This document shows, one piece after another, positions 1-9,211 of a stretch of DNA of 38,602 bases; position 1 is the stretch's first letter; each line of letters starts with the position of its first letter. Source of the stretch: JANMZR01 sp031383555. Lineage in GTDB: Bacteria; Bacteroidota; Bacteroidia; Cytophagales; Spirosomataceae. The translations under genes were made by a program, and so were the position numbers. Where the stretch lies: assembly GCA_031383555.1 (NCBI GenBank), contig JANMZR010000079.1, positions 1 through 38,602 of the forward strand, given 5' to 3'. The notes under the pieces are model-generated. The model was not told where the DNA came from and did no database searches. It saw nothing but the letters and a program-made list of their open reading frames with translations.

Positions 1-1
1 A

Positions 2-397
2 TTCAAATTTTATGAATTGCTATGCATATTTTATATTCTTTTTTCAATGAATTCACTTTTTGTAGATGGCAGTGACTTTAGGGTTGAAAAAGAAAACACA
101 AATACTTGCCTCACCAAAGTAAATCAAAACGATACCCACAAAAAATTTTTCCAAGCAACAGGGGTAAACCTCCACCACAATTTTTTATTGATTTTTAATT
201 CGGAGGAAAAATTTGAACCTAGTGATGAAACCTCGGAAGAAAAAATCTCTGAGCGGGAGTTTCCACTATTTACAATATCATCTTTTAATTATAATACTTT
301 ATTAAGTTCGTTTGCTAATTTTAGCCTCTCTCTTCAAAGACGAATTACTATTCCTTTTTACCTACTTCACCATTCCTTGAAGATTCAGCTTATCTAG
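2..397 (+). CDS. small exported protein of unknown function, 5' end probably outside window
   Basis: I do not recognise this protein. The reading frame is open to the left edge of the window. A TTG at 17 and an ATG at 47 are possible starts, but the hydrophobic stretch that looks like a signal peptide (LLCIFYILFS) lies before the ATG, so the true start is probably at or left of base 17. The mature part is polar with many Glu, Asn and Thr residues (roughly residues 20-80), followed by a Ser/Phe/Leu-rich end closing in LLHHSLKIQLI. It sits 119 bases upstream of the RND adaptor gene on the same strand, so it may be the first gene of, or a regulator or accessory for, the efflux operon; that is inference from position only. 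A comparable small exported gene precedes the SulP operon at 9392-9733. Confidence 0.5.
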   Translation, partial: FKFYELLCIFYILFSMNSLFVDGSDFRVEKENTNTCLTKVNQNDTHKKFFQATGVNLHHNFLLIFNSEEKFEPSDETSEEKISEREFPLFTISSFNYNTLLSSFANFSLSLQRRITIPFYLLHHSLKIQLI

Positions 398-516
398 TCA
401 GCTTTTTAACACATCTAAGTAAAAATCTATCTTTATTAAAGGTTTTTTAAACATAATTTAGTTTGAAAAATTTCCCCAATCTGTATGCTTATATTATTAT
501 TTTTTAAAAAATAGTT

Positions 517-1596
517 ATGAAATATTCAATCATTATTTTAGCAATCTCAGCATTTTTTATAAGTTGTAACCATGCTGAGCACACAAAACTTGAAGAATCT
601 GAGTTTATAGTAAGTAGTCCAATAAAAGTTGACACTTCTATTAACAAGGAATACGTCTGCCAAATTAGAGCCAGTAATCACATAGAATTACGCTCTTTAG
701 AAAGAGGCTATTTGACAAAAATATTTGTTGATGAAGGACAACATGTGAAACAAGGGCAGTCGATGTTTCAGATTATGCCTCTAATTTATCAGGCTGAAGT
801 AGAAAAGTCGAAGGCGAATTTAGAATACGCTGAAATTGAGTACCAAAACACCAAAATTCTTTCTGATAAAAACATTGTTTCACAACAAGAACTGGCTTTA
901 TCCAAAGCAAAATTGGATCGTGAAAAAGCCGATTTAAAATTGTCAAACACTCATCTGGCCCTAACAAGTGTCCATGCTCCATTTAGTGGTATAATGGATA
1001 AATTCCATATGCGGTTGGGGAGTTTAGTAGATGAGGGTGAGCTACTTACGACACTCTCAGACAACAGTAAACTTTGGGTATATTTTAACGTTCCAGAAGC
1101 AGAATATTTGGACTATGCTGTTCGTATCAAAAAAGAAGGACCTCAAAAAGTAAAGTTAGTAATGGCAAACAACGAAATTTTTAATCATGAAGGTCTTTTT
1201 GAAACCATTGAAGCCGATTTTAACAATGAAACAGGAAACATTGCTTTCCGTGCCACATTTCCAAATCCAGAAGGGATTTTACGGCATGGCGAAACTGGTA
1301 CGATTCTGATGCCTTCGCATATTAAAAATGCTATTTTAATTCCACAGGGGGCTACATTTGAAGTTTTGGACAAAAAATTTGTATTTGTAGTAGATGAAAA
1401 AGGCATTATCCAGGCTAAGCCTATTACGGTTGGAATAGAAATGCCTCATATATTTCAAGTAACAAGTGGCTTGTCTCCAAATGATAAAATTTTAGTAGAA
1501 GGTTTACGCAAAGTAAAAAACGGCGACCATATAAAAACTAAATTTAAACCATACAGGGCGGTTATTGAAGAGTTAAAGAACCTGCACGCAGAGTAA
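517..1596 (+). CDS. RND efflux periplasmic adaptor subunit (HlyD/AcrA-type membrane fusion protein)
   Basis: This 359-residue lipoprotein is the periplasmic adaptor linking the inner-membrane pump to the outer-membrane channel. The N-terminus has a short hydrophobic segment ending in a lipobox-like FISC with Cys17, so lipid anchoring is likely. Residues about 50-90 (LRSLERGYLTKIFVDEGQHVKQGQ) form the first half of the split biotinyl-lipoyl domain. A Lys/Glu/Ala-rich alpha-hairpin follows (about 90-145), then the second lipoyl half (VHAPFSGIMDKFHMRLGSLV), a beta-barrel region and a membrane-proximal C-terminal domain (NDKILVEGLRKVKNGD). Length and order fit the AcrA/MexA family. It is the first pump gene, 68 bases ahead of the RND permease. 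The substrate cannot be read from the sequence. No His/Met-rich metal-binding region of the CusB kind is seen, so drug, dye or bile-type export is more likely than metal export. Confidence 0.93.
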   Translation: MKYSIIILAISAFFISCNHAEHTKLEESEFIVSSPIKVDTSINKEYVCQIRASNHIELRSLERGYLTKIFVDEGQHVKQGQSMFQIMPLIYQAEVEKSKANLEYAEIEYQNTKILSDKNIVSQQELALSKAKLDREKADLKLSNTHLALTSVHAPFSGIMDKFHMRLGSLVDEGELLTTLSDNSKLWVYFNVPEAEYLDYAVRIKKEGPQKVKLVMANNEIFNHEGLFETIEADFNNETGNIAFRATFPNPEGILRHGETGTILMPSHIKNAILIPQGATFEVLDKKFVFVVDEKGIIQAKPITVGIEMPHIFQVTSGLSPNDKILVEGLRKVKNGDHIKTKFKPYRAVIEELKNLHAE

Positions 1597-1664
1597 TTTT
1601 TTTTATCTCATTGAAAGCCTTATAGCTATTTAAAATCTAAAAGGTAATTTAAAACCCATAAAAT

Positions 1665-4600
1665 ATGTTTAGTAAATTCTTAAAAAGACCAGTCTTGGCA
1701 ATTGCCATGTCTCTGGCAATCGTCTTTTTGGGGATATTGGCGATTTTCACTCGGCCAATATCTCAATTTCCTGAAATAGCTCCACCCAGAGTAAATATTT
1801 TCATTGAGTTTCCGGGGTCAAATGCCGATGTACTTATAAAATCGACACTTACTATCATGGAGCGTGCCATCAATGGTGTGCCGGGTATGCAATATATGAT
1901 GTCGGATGCGACAAGTGCTGGCGAAGCAACAATTCAGATTATTTTTGAACCTGGCATTGATCCAACCATCGCTGCTGCTCGTGTAAAAACCCGAGTGGAC
2001 CAAGTTTGGGCAAATTTACCCATCTTAGTGCAGAGAGAAGGGGTTATTATTACGCCCGTACAGCCAAGTATGCTTATGTATATTAATTTTTTCAGTACTG
2101 ATAAAGAATTTGACCAAAAGTTTTTATTTAATTATGCAGATAATCTGATTGTTCCTGAAATTCAGCGAATCAATGGTGTTGGACGTTCTGAGATAGTTGG
2201 CAGCAGAGCATTTTCTATTCGAGTTTGGTTGAATCCTGACAGAATGAGGGCTTACAATATTTCCGCAGAGGAGGTACTTAAATCCATTGATGAGCAAAGT
2301 GTGCTGGGGCGCCCCGGCCGTGTGGGATTAAGTTCTGGTAAAGTGGCTCAATCGCTCGAATATGTTTTTACCTACCAAGGTTGGTTTAATAAGCCTGAAC
2401 AGTATCAAGAAATTATCATTAGGGCAAATTCAGAAGGTGAAATTTTGAAATTGAAAGAAATTGCCAAAGTTGAAGTAGGTAGTGAATTTGTGGATATTTA
2501 TACTAATAAAGATGGCTATCCATCAGCATCATTGGTTTTAAAGCAAAATCCAGGAAGTAACTCCAATAAAATTATTACAGATGTTAAAACAAAATTAGAA
2601 GAACTCAAAAAGAATTTTCCACCGGGAGTTGATTACGAAATCAATTATGATGTTTCAAGCTTTGTAAATGCCTCCATTGACCAAGTTTTGCATACCTTAA
2701 TAGAGGCATTTATATTGGTTTCTTTGGTGGTATTTCTTTTTCTTGGCGATTGGCGTTCCACTTTGATCCCCATCTTGGCAGTACCTGTTTCGCTTATTGG
2801 AGCGTTTGTTTTCATGCAATTTTTTGGGATAGGCATTAACCTTATTACACTTTTTGCCCTAGTATTGGCCATTGGTATTGTAGTTGATAATGCTATAGTA
2901 GTAGTGGAGGCCGTTCACGTAAATATGGAGGTTGATCATTTATCACCTTACCAAGCTGTAAAAAAAGTATTGACCGATATCAGCGGTGCCATTATTGCCA
3001 TTACCTTAATTATGACAGCCGTTTTCGTGCCAGTGGCATTTATGACCGGCCCAGTAGGCGTACTTTACAGGCAATTTTCTATTACGATGGCTTCTTCCAT
3101 AGTGCTTTCTGGGGTGGTGGCTCTTACACTTACACCTGTTTTATGTGCAATGATTTTGAAAAATACACATGGTCAAGCCAGAAAAAAGTCACCTATCGAT
3201 CGGTTTATCGATTGGTTCAACAAAAATTTTGAATGGCTATTGGGTAAATACACAAATTTGCTTACTATAATTGTCAATCGCAGAGTGTTGACTTTTGGGG
3301 TATTGATCGTTTTTATGCTGGGTATTGTAGGAATGAATACTATTCTGCCAGGTGGTTTCATACCTGGGGAAGACCAAGGGCAAATTTATGCCATCATTCA
3401 AACTCCTCCAGGCACCACACTAGAGCGCACCAATCTCATTTCACTTGAATTACAAAAAATAGCAAAAGCTACCGAAGGAGTGAAATCTGTAACCGCCATG
3501 GCAGGTTACGAAATTTTGACTGAAGGTCGTGGTTCTAATTCGGGAACATGCTTAATCAACCTCAAAGATTGGTCTGAGAGAACGCAAAACGTGAAAGAAA
3601 TTATAGAAGAGTTGGAAGAAAAAACTAATAATATCGGGGCTGTTATCGAATATTTCGAGCCACCCGCCGTGCCTGGTTATGGCGCCTCATCCGGTTTTGC
3701 AGTTCGTTTGTTAGATAAAGGCACTGAAGTAGACTACCAACGATTTGATGAGGTAAATAAAGATTTTGTGGCGGCTTTGAAAAAACGAAAAGAATTGACT
3801 GGTTTATTTTCTTTTTATTCTGCCAACTATCCCCAATATGAGCTGGTGGTAAATAATGTGCTTGCGATGCAAAAAGGGGTTACAGTGGGTGCAGCCATGG
3901 AAAATCTAAACATTATGATTGGTAGTACTTATGAGCAAGGATTTATACGCTTTAATAACTATTATAAAGTTTATACGCAGGCCGACCCTGCCTTTAGAAA
4001 AGACCCTGCGGATATTTTGAATATGTTTGTAAAAAATGACCAAGGCGAAATGGTACCTTACTCAGCTTTTATGACCATCAAAAAAACACAAGGCCCCAAC
4101 GAAATTGCCAGATATAACTTATATACATCAGCTCTTATCAATGGTATTCCCGCTCCGGGCTTTACTTCGGGCGATGCCATACAGGCAATTCGTGAAGTTG
4201 CAGCAACTACTTTGCCCAAAGGCTACGACATAGCATGGGAGGGGCTATCTTATGATGAGGCTCGTCGTGGAAATGAAGCAATTATCATTTTCTGTGTCGT
4301 TTTGTTTTTCGTTTATCTGGTTTTAGCTGCACAGTACGAGAGCTTTCTTATGCCATTTGCAGTTATTCTGTCGTTGCCACCTGGTATATTTGGCTCTTTT
4401 CTATTACTAAAATTAATGGGATTGAGCAATGATGTATTTGCCCAAATGGGTTTGATTATGCTTACCGGTCTTTTGGGTAAAAATGCGGTGTTAATTGTAG
4501 AGTTTGCAGTACAAAAACGTAACGAAGGTAAAACAATTCTTGAAGCTGCTATAGCAGGAGCAAAAGCACGTTTCAGGCCCATTCTTATGACCTCTTTCGC

Positions 4601-4886
4601 TTTCATTGCAGGCTTGATACCGCTGGTTAGAGCTAGCGGTGCAGGTGCTGTTGGAAATAAAACCATTGGCTCATCTGCCTTGGGCGGCATGTTGTTAGGA
4701 ACAATTTTTGGGGTTATAATTATACCTGGCCTGTATTATATTTTTGCCAAAATGATTGATGGAAAAAACTTAATCAGAGATGAAGCCCTTGTACCACTGA
4801 GTGAAGATTTGGTAGAAACCGAAAAGATTGGAAAAAGCAAACTTAGAAAGTTAATTTCAAAAATATTGAAACAAAATGAAAAATAA
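1665..4886 (+). CDS. RND efflux transporter permease, HAE1 type (AcrB/MexB family)
   Basis: This 1073-residue inner-membrane proton antiporter is the energy-driven part of the tripartite pump and has the usual length for hydrophobe/amphiphile RND pumps. It starts with the typical FLKRPVLAIAMSLAI first helix, followed by a large periplasmic loop (PGSNADVLIKSTLTIMERAINGVPGM) and a second copy of the fold from about residue 540. In TM4 the motif VVDNAIVVVEAV places Asp408 where the proton-relay pair lies in AcrB, but the second Asp is Asn409. Lys939 in GLLGKNAVLIVEFA matches the TM10 relay lysine. The single-Asp variant occurs in many Bacteroidota pumps as far as I know and need not mean loss of function. 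The last 11 bases overlap the outer-membrane channel gene, which indicates translational coupling. Confidence 0.96.
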   Translation: MFSKFLKRPVLAIAMSLAIVFLGILAIFTRPISQFPEIAPPRVNIFIEFPGSNADVLIKSTLTIMERAINGVPGMQYMMSDATSAGEATIQIIFEPGIDPTIAAARVKTRVDQVWANLPILVQREGVIITPVQPSMLMYINFFSTDKEFDQKFLFNYADNLIVPEIQRINGVGRSEIVGSRAFSIRVWLNPDRMRAYNISAEEVLKSIDEQSVLGRPGRVGLSSGKVAQSLEYVFTYQGWFNKPEQYQEIIIRANSEGEILKLKEIAKVEVGSEFVDIYTNKDGYPSASLVLKQNPGSNSNKIITDVKTKLEELKKNFPPGVDYEINYDVSSFVNASIDQVLHTLIEAFILVSLVVFLFLGDWRSTLIPILAVPVSLIGAFVFMQFFGIGINLITLFALVLAIGIVVDNAIVVVEAVHVNMEVDHLSPYQAVKKVLTDISGAIIAITLIMTAVFVPVAFMTGPVGVLYRQFSITMASSIVLSGVVALTLTPVLCAMILKNTHGQARKKSPIDRFIDWFNKNFEWLLGKYTNLLTIIVNRRVLTFGVLIVFMLGIVGMNTILPGGFIPGEDQGQIYAIIQTPPGTTLERTNLISLELQKIAKATEGVKSVTAMAGYEILTEGRGSNSGTCLINLKDWSERTQNVKEIIEELEEKTNNIGAVIEYFEPPAVPGYGASSGFAVRLLDKGTEVDYQRFDEVNKDFVAALKKRKELTGLFSFYSANYPQYELVVNNVLAMQKGVTVGAAMENLNIMIGSTYEQGFIRFNNYYKVYTQADPAFRKDPADILNMFVKNDQGEMVPYSAFMTIKKTQGPNEIARYNLYTSALINGIPAPGFTSGDAIQAIREVAATTLPKGYDIAWEGLSYDEARRGNEAIIIFCVVLFFVYLVLAAQYESFLMPFAVILSLPPGIFGSFLLLKLMGLSNDVFAQMGLIMLTGLLGKNAVLIVEFAVQKRNEGKTILEAAIAGAKARFRPILMTSFAFIAGLIPLVRASGAGAVGNKTIGSSALGGMLLGTIFGVIIIPGLYYIFAKMIDGKNLIRDEALVPLSEDLVETEKIGKSKLRKLISKILKQNEK

Positions 4887-6303
4887 ATTAATAAAAAAAT
4901 ATAGTTTCTTTTTGGTCCTCATCATAGGGTTGGGAAGTTGTAAGGTTGAAAATTTACCAACCAAAGCGGTTACAAACTCATTGCCAGAAAAATACCAAGT
5001 CAATGGAGATTCAACTAAGGCTGAAAATATCGTTTGGAGAAATTATTTTAGTGATAATAACCTCACCGAACTCATTGATGAAGCCCTTAAAAACAACCAA
5101 GAGTTGAATATGATGCTTCATGAAATCGAGATTAGTAGAAACGAAATCATGGCAAGAAAAGGTGAATATATGCCTTTTGGCTTTTTAACAGCTGGCGTTG
5201 GTGGTGAAAAATCTGGGCATTATACATGGGATGGTATTTCGGAAGAAGATGCAAAAACAAGAACAGATAAACTTCCACATTATATTGGAGATCAAGCACT
5301 TATGGGTTCTTTTTCTTGGGAAGTAGATGCTTGGAAAAAACTCCATAATGCTAAAGACGCTGCTGTAAAACGGTATTTGTCAGGAATAGAAGGTAGAAAT
5401 TTTGTGGTTACCAATCTCATTGCTGAGATAGCCAACTCCTACTATGAATTGATAGTTTTGGATAATCAACTGGAAATTGTTCAACAAAATATTGCTCTTC
5501 AGAAAGATGCCCTCGAAATGGTAAAGGTACAAAAAGATGCCGCTCGAGTAAACCAGTTGGCAGTGAATCGATTTATGGCACAGGTGATGAATACTGAAAA
5601 TCTTAAATTTGAGATTCAGCAGCAAATGATAGTAACTGAAAACAGAATTAATTTCTTAGTTGCTAGATACCCACAGCCTATTGTTCGTAATTCTGCCAAT
5701 TTGAATAATATTCAATTTTTGAAGATTTCTTCTGGAATTCCATCACAATTGTTAAGCAACCGTCCAGATATCCGCCAAGCTGAACAAGCATTAGAAGCTG
5801 CTAAATTGGATATTGCGGTGGCTAGAGCCAATTTTTATCCTAACATCACCCTTCGTGCAGGTATTGGTTTAAAGGCGTTTAATCCTATTTATTTGCTCAG
5901 TCCAAAATCCATTGTTTTTAATGTATTGGGCGATTTGGTTGCACCCTTGATTAACAAAAATGCGATTAAAGCAAATTATTACAATGCCAATGAGAGGCAG
6001 ATTCAGGCAGTTTATAGATATGAGCAGGTAGTTTTAAATGCACATTTGGAGGTAATTAATCAAATATCAGGAAATAAAAATTATGCTGAAAGTTATGTAA
6101 CCAAATCCAATCAGGTAGAAATTTTGAGCAGTTCCATCGAAATTTCCAATAGCCTTTTCAAAACAGCAAGAGCTGATTATACTGAGGTTTTGTTCACACA
6201 AAGAGAGGCACTTGAGGCAAAAATGGAGCTAATGGAGATTAAGAAAAAACAACTTAACGCCGAAGTAAATATCTACAAAGCATTGGGCGGCGGCTGGAAT
6301 TAA
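4876..6303 (+). CDS. outer-membrane efflux channel lipoprotein (TolC/OprM, NodT family)
   Basis: This 475-residue protein is the outer-membrane exit duct for the RND pump. The N-terminus has a lipoprotein signal with lipobox LGSC at Cys22. The mature chain has two repeats of the outer-membrane efflux protein domain. The first starts at about residue 60 (NYFSDNNLTELIDEALKNNQELNM). The second starts with LLSNRPDIRQAEQALEAAKLDIAVARANFYP, a hallmark of NodT-type channels. Coiled-coil helices rich in Ala, Glu and Gln follow each half. Its ATG lies inside the end of the pump gene (11-base overlap), so the two are co-translated and form one operon with the adaptor. A strong intrinsic terminator follows 43 bases after the stop. 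Confidence 0.95.
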   Translation: MKNKLIKKYSFFLVLIIGLGSCKVENLPTKAVTNSLPEKYQVNGDSTKAENIVWRNYFSDNNLTELIDEALKNNQELNMMLHEIEISRNEIMARKGEYMPFGFLTAGVGGEKSGHYTWDGISEEDAKTRTDKLPHYIGDQALMGSFSWEVDAWKKLHNAKDAAVKRYLSGIEGRNFVVTNLIAEIANSYYELIVLDNQLEIVQQNIALQKDALEMVKVQKDAARVNQLAVNRFMAQVMNTENLKFEIQQQMIVTENRINFLVARYPQPIVRNSANLNNIQFLKISSGIPSQLLSNRPDIRQAEQALEAAKLDIAVARANFYPNITLRAGIGLKAFNPIYLLSPKSIVFNVLGDLVAPLINKNAIKANYYNANERQIQAVYRYEQVVLNAHLEVINQISGNKNYAESYVTKSNQVEILSSSIEISNSLFKTARADYTEVLFTQREALEAKMELMEIKKKQLNAEVNIYKALGGGWN

Positions 6304-6345
6304 AGGAAATAGTAATTTATTTTCGATTTCCGTTTCAAATAGTTT

Positions 6346-6388
6346 AAAAGCTCTAAATATCTAATAAAGATTTTAGAGCTTTTTTTTT
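6346..6388 (+). terminator. intrinsic terminator of the RND efflux operon
   Basis: A perfect 12-bp stem (AAAAGCTCTAAA paired with TTTAGAGCTTTT, 6346-6357 with 6372-6383) with a 14-base loop runs into a T tract ending at 6388. It lies 43 bases after the channel gene stop and ends the plus-strand operon before the convergent cupin gene. Confidence 0.85.
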
Positions 6389-6466
6389 GGGCAAATGATT
6401 GAAAACCCCTGTCGATATATATAATCTCATCAAAAAATTATAAATGATTTACGGGTTTTAAGCGAT

Positions 6467-6766
6467 CTAAAAAAATACCACCCAAACACTAAAATCATCC
6501 GTGAAATCATAAAAACGATGCTCCTCATGAGCAGGCACAAAAATCAAATCATTGGTTTTGAAGTGATAATGTTCTTCTCCATTTTTGAACATGCCTGATC
6601 CAGAAATAATTACATAAATTTCGTCTTGCGAGTGAGGGGTTTGTAAGTCCTCCTTTTCAGGTTTATATAATTCTATTGATAGATTTCCTTTTCGGAAAGC
6701 CTCAATAAAATATGTTCCATCAACAGTGGGAAGTTGATTAATAAGTTGTTGAGGAATTAATTTCAT
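6467..6766 (-). CDS. single-domain cupin protein
   Basis: This 99-residue protein is a small cytoplasmic cupin (double-stranded beta-helix). The first cupin motif region reads SQDEIYVIISGSGMFKNGEEHYHFKTND, with the usual G-x-G turn and the metal-site Glu of the DE pair. The second motif is LIFVPAHEEHRFYDFTDDFSVWVVFF, carrying the P-x-x-x-x-H segment typical of mannose-6-phosphate isomerase-like or dioxygenase-like cupins. Its substrate cannot be predicted. The start codon lies one base downstream of a 16-bp hairpin with a T tract, which leaves no room for an ordinary leader; no other Met occurs before about residue 58, so this start is preferred. It is probably transcribed alone or as a read-through product of the SulP/carbonic anhydrase operon upstream. 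Confidence 0.8.
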   Translation of the reverse strand: MKLIPQQLINQLPTVDGTYFIEAFRKGNLSIELYKPEKEDLQTPHSQDEIYVIISGSGMFKNGEEHYHFKTNDLIFVPAHEEHRFYDFTDDFSVWVVFF

Positions 6767-6767
6767 A

Positions 6768-6807
6768 AAAAAAGCTTAATTTATGTTTATGTAAATTAAG
6801 CTTTTTT
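6768..6807 (-). terminator. 16-bp perfect hairpin with T tract touching the cupin start codon
   Basis: Bases 6768-6783 and 6792-6807 are perfect inverted repeats (AAAAAAGCTTAATTTA) with an 8-base loop. Read on the minus strand the stem ends in a run of T residues directly followed by the ATG of the cupin gene at 6766. It fits an intrinsic terminator for the carbonic anhydrase operon or an attenuator in the cupin leader. On the plus strand it could also stop transcription, since the A and T runs make it symmetric. Confidence 0.7.
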
Positions 6808-7003
6808 ATTTTTTCATAGGATTAAAATTCTTTATTTTTTCTTATAAAAATAGATAGTATAGATCGCAGACTCAGCAATGCGTTATTATATAAGTGGGCT
6901 TTCTATAAATAAATATTCCGGTTATCATTTCTAAATATGAAGGTAAGGATCAGGCATTTAGGTGTGGGTTTATTAATATTACCCCAAACCAAACCTAAAA
7001 ATA

Positions 7004-7645
7004 TTACTCATTCAAATAGAATTCAAATTTGAATATATCCTCCATATCTGAATTTGTATCGATATTCATAATTTCTTTAATAAGGCCTGTTTTCATATCA
7101 AAAACCCAGCCATGCAAATGCGGGTATTCAGATTTGGCCCAAGCTTTTTGAATAATCGTAGTTTTCGACAAATTGTTTACTTGCTCACTTACATTTAATT
7201 CAACCAATTTATCAAAACGGTCCGTCTCATTTTCTATGGATAGCATTTCTACAGAATGCTTACTATATACCTCTTTAATATTACGTAACCACTTGTTTAT
7301 CAGGCCTAAATCTTTATTTCCCATGGCTGCTTTTACACCTCCGCATCCGAAATGCCCACATACGATTACATGCTTTACCTTCAAAACCTCCACTGCATAT
7401 TGCAAAACAGATAGCATATTCATATCTGTATGTACCACCAAATTAGCCACATTTCTATGTACAAATACTTCGCCAGGTTGCGTATTTATTACTTCCTCCG
7501 CAGGCACTCGACTATCTGCACAGCCAATCCACAAAAATTGTGGCTTTTGGTCTTTTGCTAAATTGGTAAAATAGGTTTCGTCTAATTCTAATTTTTCTTG
7601 TGCCCAAATCTTATTAGCCATCAATAATCTATTGTATTCTTTCAT
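7004..7645 (-). CDS. can: beta-class carbonic anhydrase
   Basis: This 213-residue enzyme interconverts CO2 and bicarbonate in the cytoplasm. The zinc and catalytic residues are all present: Cys42, Asp44 and Arg46 in CADSR, then His98 and Cys101 in GHFGC, which is the spacing of the E. coli Can enzyme. The segment VFVHRNVANLV, part of the active-site cleft in the family, is also intact. Length is normal for bacterial beta-CAs. It lies 15 bases downstream of a SulP transporter gene on the same strand, so the two are almost certainly co-transcribed. The pair probably supplies or balances bicarbonate for carboxylation reactions. The sequence gives no hint of allosteric regulation. Confidence 0.95.
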   Translation of the reverse strand: MKEYNRLLMANKIWAQEKLELDETYFTNLAKDQKPQFLWIGCADSRVPAEEVINTQPGEVFVHRNVANLVVHTDMNMLSVLQYAVEVLKVKHVIVCGHFGCGGVKAAMGNKDLGLINKWLRNIKEVYSKHSVEMLSIENETDRFDKLVELNVSEQVNNLSKTTIIQKAWAKSEYPHLHGWVFDMKTGLIKEIMNIDTNSDMEDIFKFEFYLNE

Positions 7646-7660
7646 TAGTTTTAATGATTT

Positions 7661-9211
7661 TTATTTTATAGTGTTAATAATATTTTTAAATTCAACCTCT
7701 ATTTTTCGATCTTTTGCTCCTATTTTAAATTCCTCTAAAATGGAATATATGTCATGATCTATAAAAGTAGCTTTTGTTCCATCAATCAAAACATCATCAC
7801 CTTCTGCCAGATTCATTAATATATCTTTTATTTGAGGTTTATTTAAAAAATAAACATCTTTATTGAATTTTATAAGTACATTTTTTCCATCACGAATATG
7901 CGAAACTACATTTTTAAAATTGGTTCTCAACACAAAAAGTAAGCCGACAGCCGTGCCGATAAAAATACCCCAGAGCAAATCTTTAAACACAATTACCAAA
8001 ATAGTAATTACAAAAGGAATAAATTGGTCAAGACCGTCACGAAACATTTTTTTGAAAATACTAGGGCTGGCCAATTTATAACCGACCATCAACAACACGG
8101 CAGCCAATGCAGCTAAAGGTATTTTATTAATAAATGTGGGTATTAAAAAAACTGCTGCTACTAACAAAAATCCATGAAATATGGCTGAAACACGTGTTTT
8201 TGCCCCTGAATAAATGTTAGTGGAGCTACGCACTACAACTGACGTGAGAGGCAAGCCACCTAATAAGCCAGAAAATATATTGCCAGTACCTTGGGCAATC
8301 AACTCTTTATTTGACGAAGAAATCCGCTTTTCAGGATCAAGGCTATCAGCGGCTTCTAAACTTAACAGTGTTTCGAGGCTCGCCACAATTGCTAGAGTAG
8401 CTGCTACAGCGAAAGTCTTTGGATTGGTTAAAAATGAAAAATCTGGCAAAGTTAAGCTATTTGAAAACTCACTAACGGTTTGAAAAATCGGTACAGATAC
8501 CATATGTTTTAGGGAAGATCCTAAAAAATAACTAGGTTTATATATTGAAAACAACTCATTAATTATTACGCCCAACATTACTGCTGCCAAAGAGCCTGGT
8601 AGTGATTTAAATAAATTATATTTCTTTTTGGCCAGTTTTTCCCAGAAATACATCAATAATAAACAGGATAGGGAAATAATTAAAGCACCTGTATTGAAGT
8701 CGACTAAAGATCGAATAATTTCAGTGATAGTATTCTCACCATCAGCAATTTGGCTAAATTCGAACTCCCCTTCAAAGTCTTGATCATCACCCAAGGAATG
8801 GGGTATTTGTTTTAAAATAATTACAATACCAATGGCTACGAGCATTCCTTTTATAACACTATTTGGGAAATAGGCACTGTATTTCCCCGCTTTTAAAAAA
8901 CCCAAGCCCAATTGAAATGCTCCTGTTAAAACTACCGCTACCAAAAACCCAGGATAAGAGCCCAATTCATTAATAGCGGAAGCCACAATAACGGTAAGGC
9001 CAGCAGCAGGGCCAGAAACCGAAAGCTCTGAACCCGAAAGAAAGCCCACAACCACGCCCCCAATTATACCTGCAATAAGCCCTGCAAAAAGTGGCGCACC
9101 TGATGCCAATGCAATACCAAGGCACAATGGCAAAGCAACTAAAAACACTGAAATGCCTGATTTCCAGTCATTTTTAAAAAATGATTTTTTATAATATTTT
9201 AAACTTTGCAT
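7661..9211 (-). CDS. SulP family anion transporter, probable bicarbonate transporter
   Basis: This 516-residue inner-membrane protein belongs to the SulP/SLC26 family. The N-terminal part shows the family opening (DWKSGISVFLVALPLCLGIALASGAP) and about a dozen hydrophobic segments, including ELSVSGPAAGLTVIVASAI and the well-conserved GLLGGLPLTSVVVRSSTNIYSGAKTR. The C-terminal 80 residues form a STAS domain (for example LIDGTKATFIDHDIYSILEEF), which modulates transport in this family. SulP proteins carry sulfate, bicarbonate or other anions; the adjacent carbonic anhydrase gene, 15 bases downstream, makes bicarbonate the best guess. A small exported orphan gene precedes it on the same strand at 9392-9733. 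Confidence 0.9.
   Translation of the reverse strand: MQSLKYYKKSFFKNDWKSGISVFLVALPLCLGIALASGAPLFAGLIAGIIGGVVVGFLSGSELSVSGPAAGLTVIVASAINELGSYPGFLVAVVLTGAFQLGLGFLKAGKYSAYFPNSVIKGMLVAIGIVIILKQIPHSLGDDQDFEGEFEFSQIADGENTITEIIRSLVDFNTGALIISLSCLLLMYFWEKLAKKKYNLFKSLPGSLAAVMLGVIINELFSIYKPSYFLGSSLKHMVSVPIFQTVSEFSNSLTLPDFSFLTNPKTFAVAATLAIVASLETLLSLEAADSLDPEKRISSSNKELIAQGTGNIFSGLLGGLPLTSVVVRSSTNIYSGAKTRVSAIFHGFLLVAAVFLIPTFINKIPLAALAAVLLMVGYKLASPSIFKKMFRDGLDQFIPFVITILVIVFKDLLWGIFIGTAVGLLFVLRTNFKNVVSHIRDGKNVLIKFNKDVYFLNKPQIKDILMNLAEGDDVLIDGTKATFIDHDIYSILEEFKIGAKDRKIEVEFKNIINTIK

Noticed and set aside
517..6303. Heavy-metal (Cus/Czc-type) efflux system
   Set aside because: The pump and adaptor lack Met/His-rich metal-binding segments, and TM4 and sequence blocks match the HAE1 multidrug group.
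7173..7574. 133-codon open frame opposite the carbonic anhydrase
   Set aside because: It is a reverse-strand shadow of a clearly conserved enzyme with intact active-site residues; its own product has no recognisable features.
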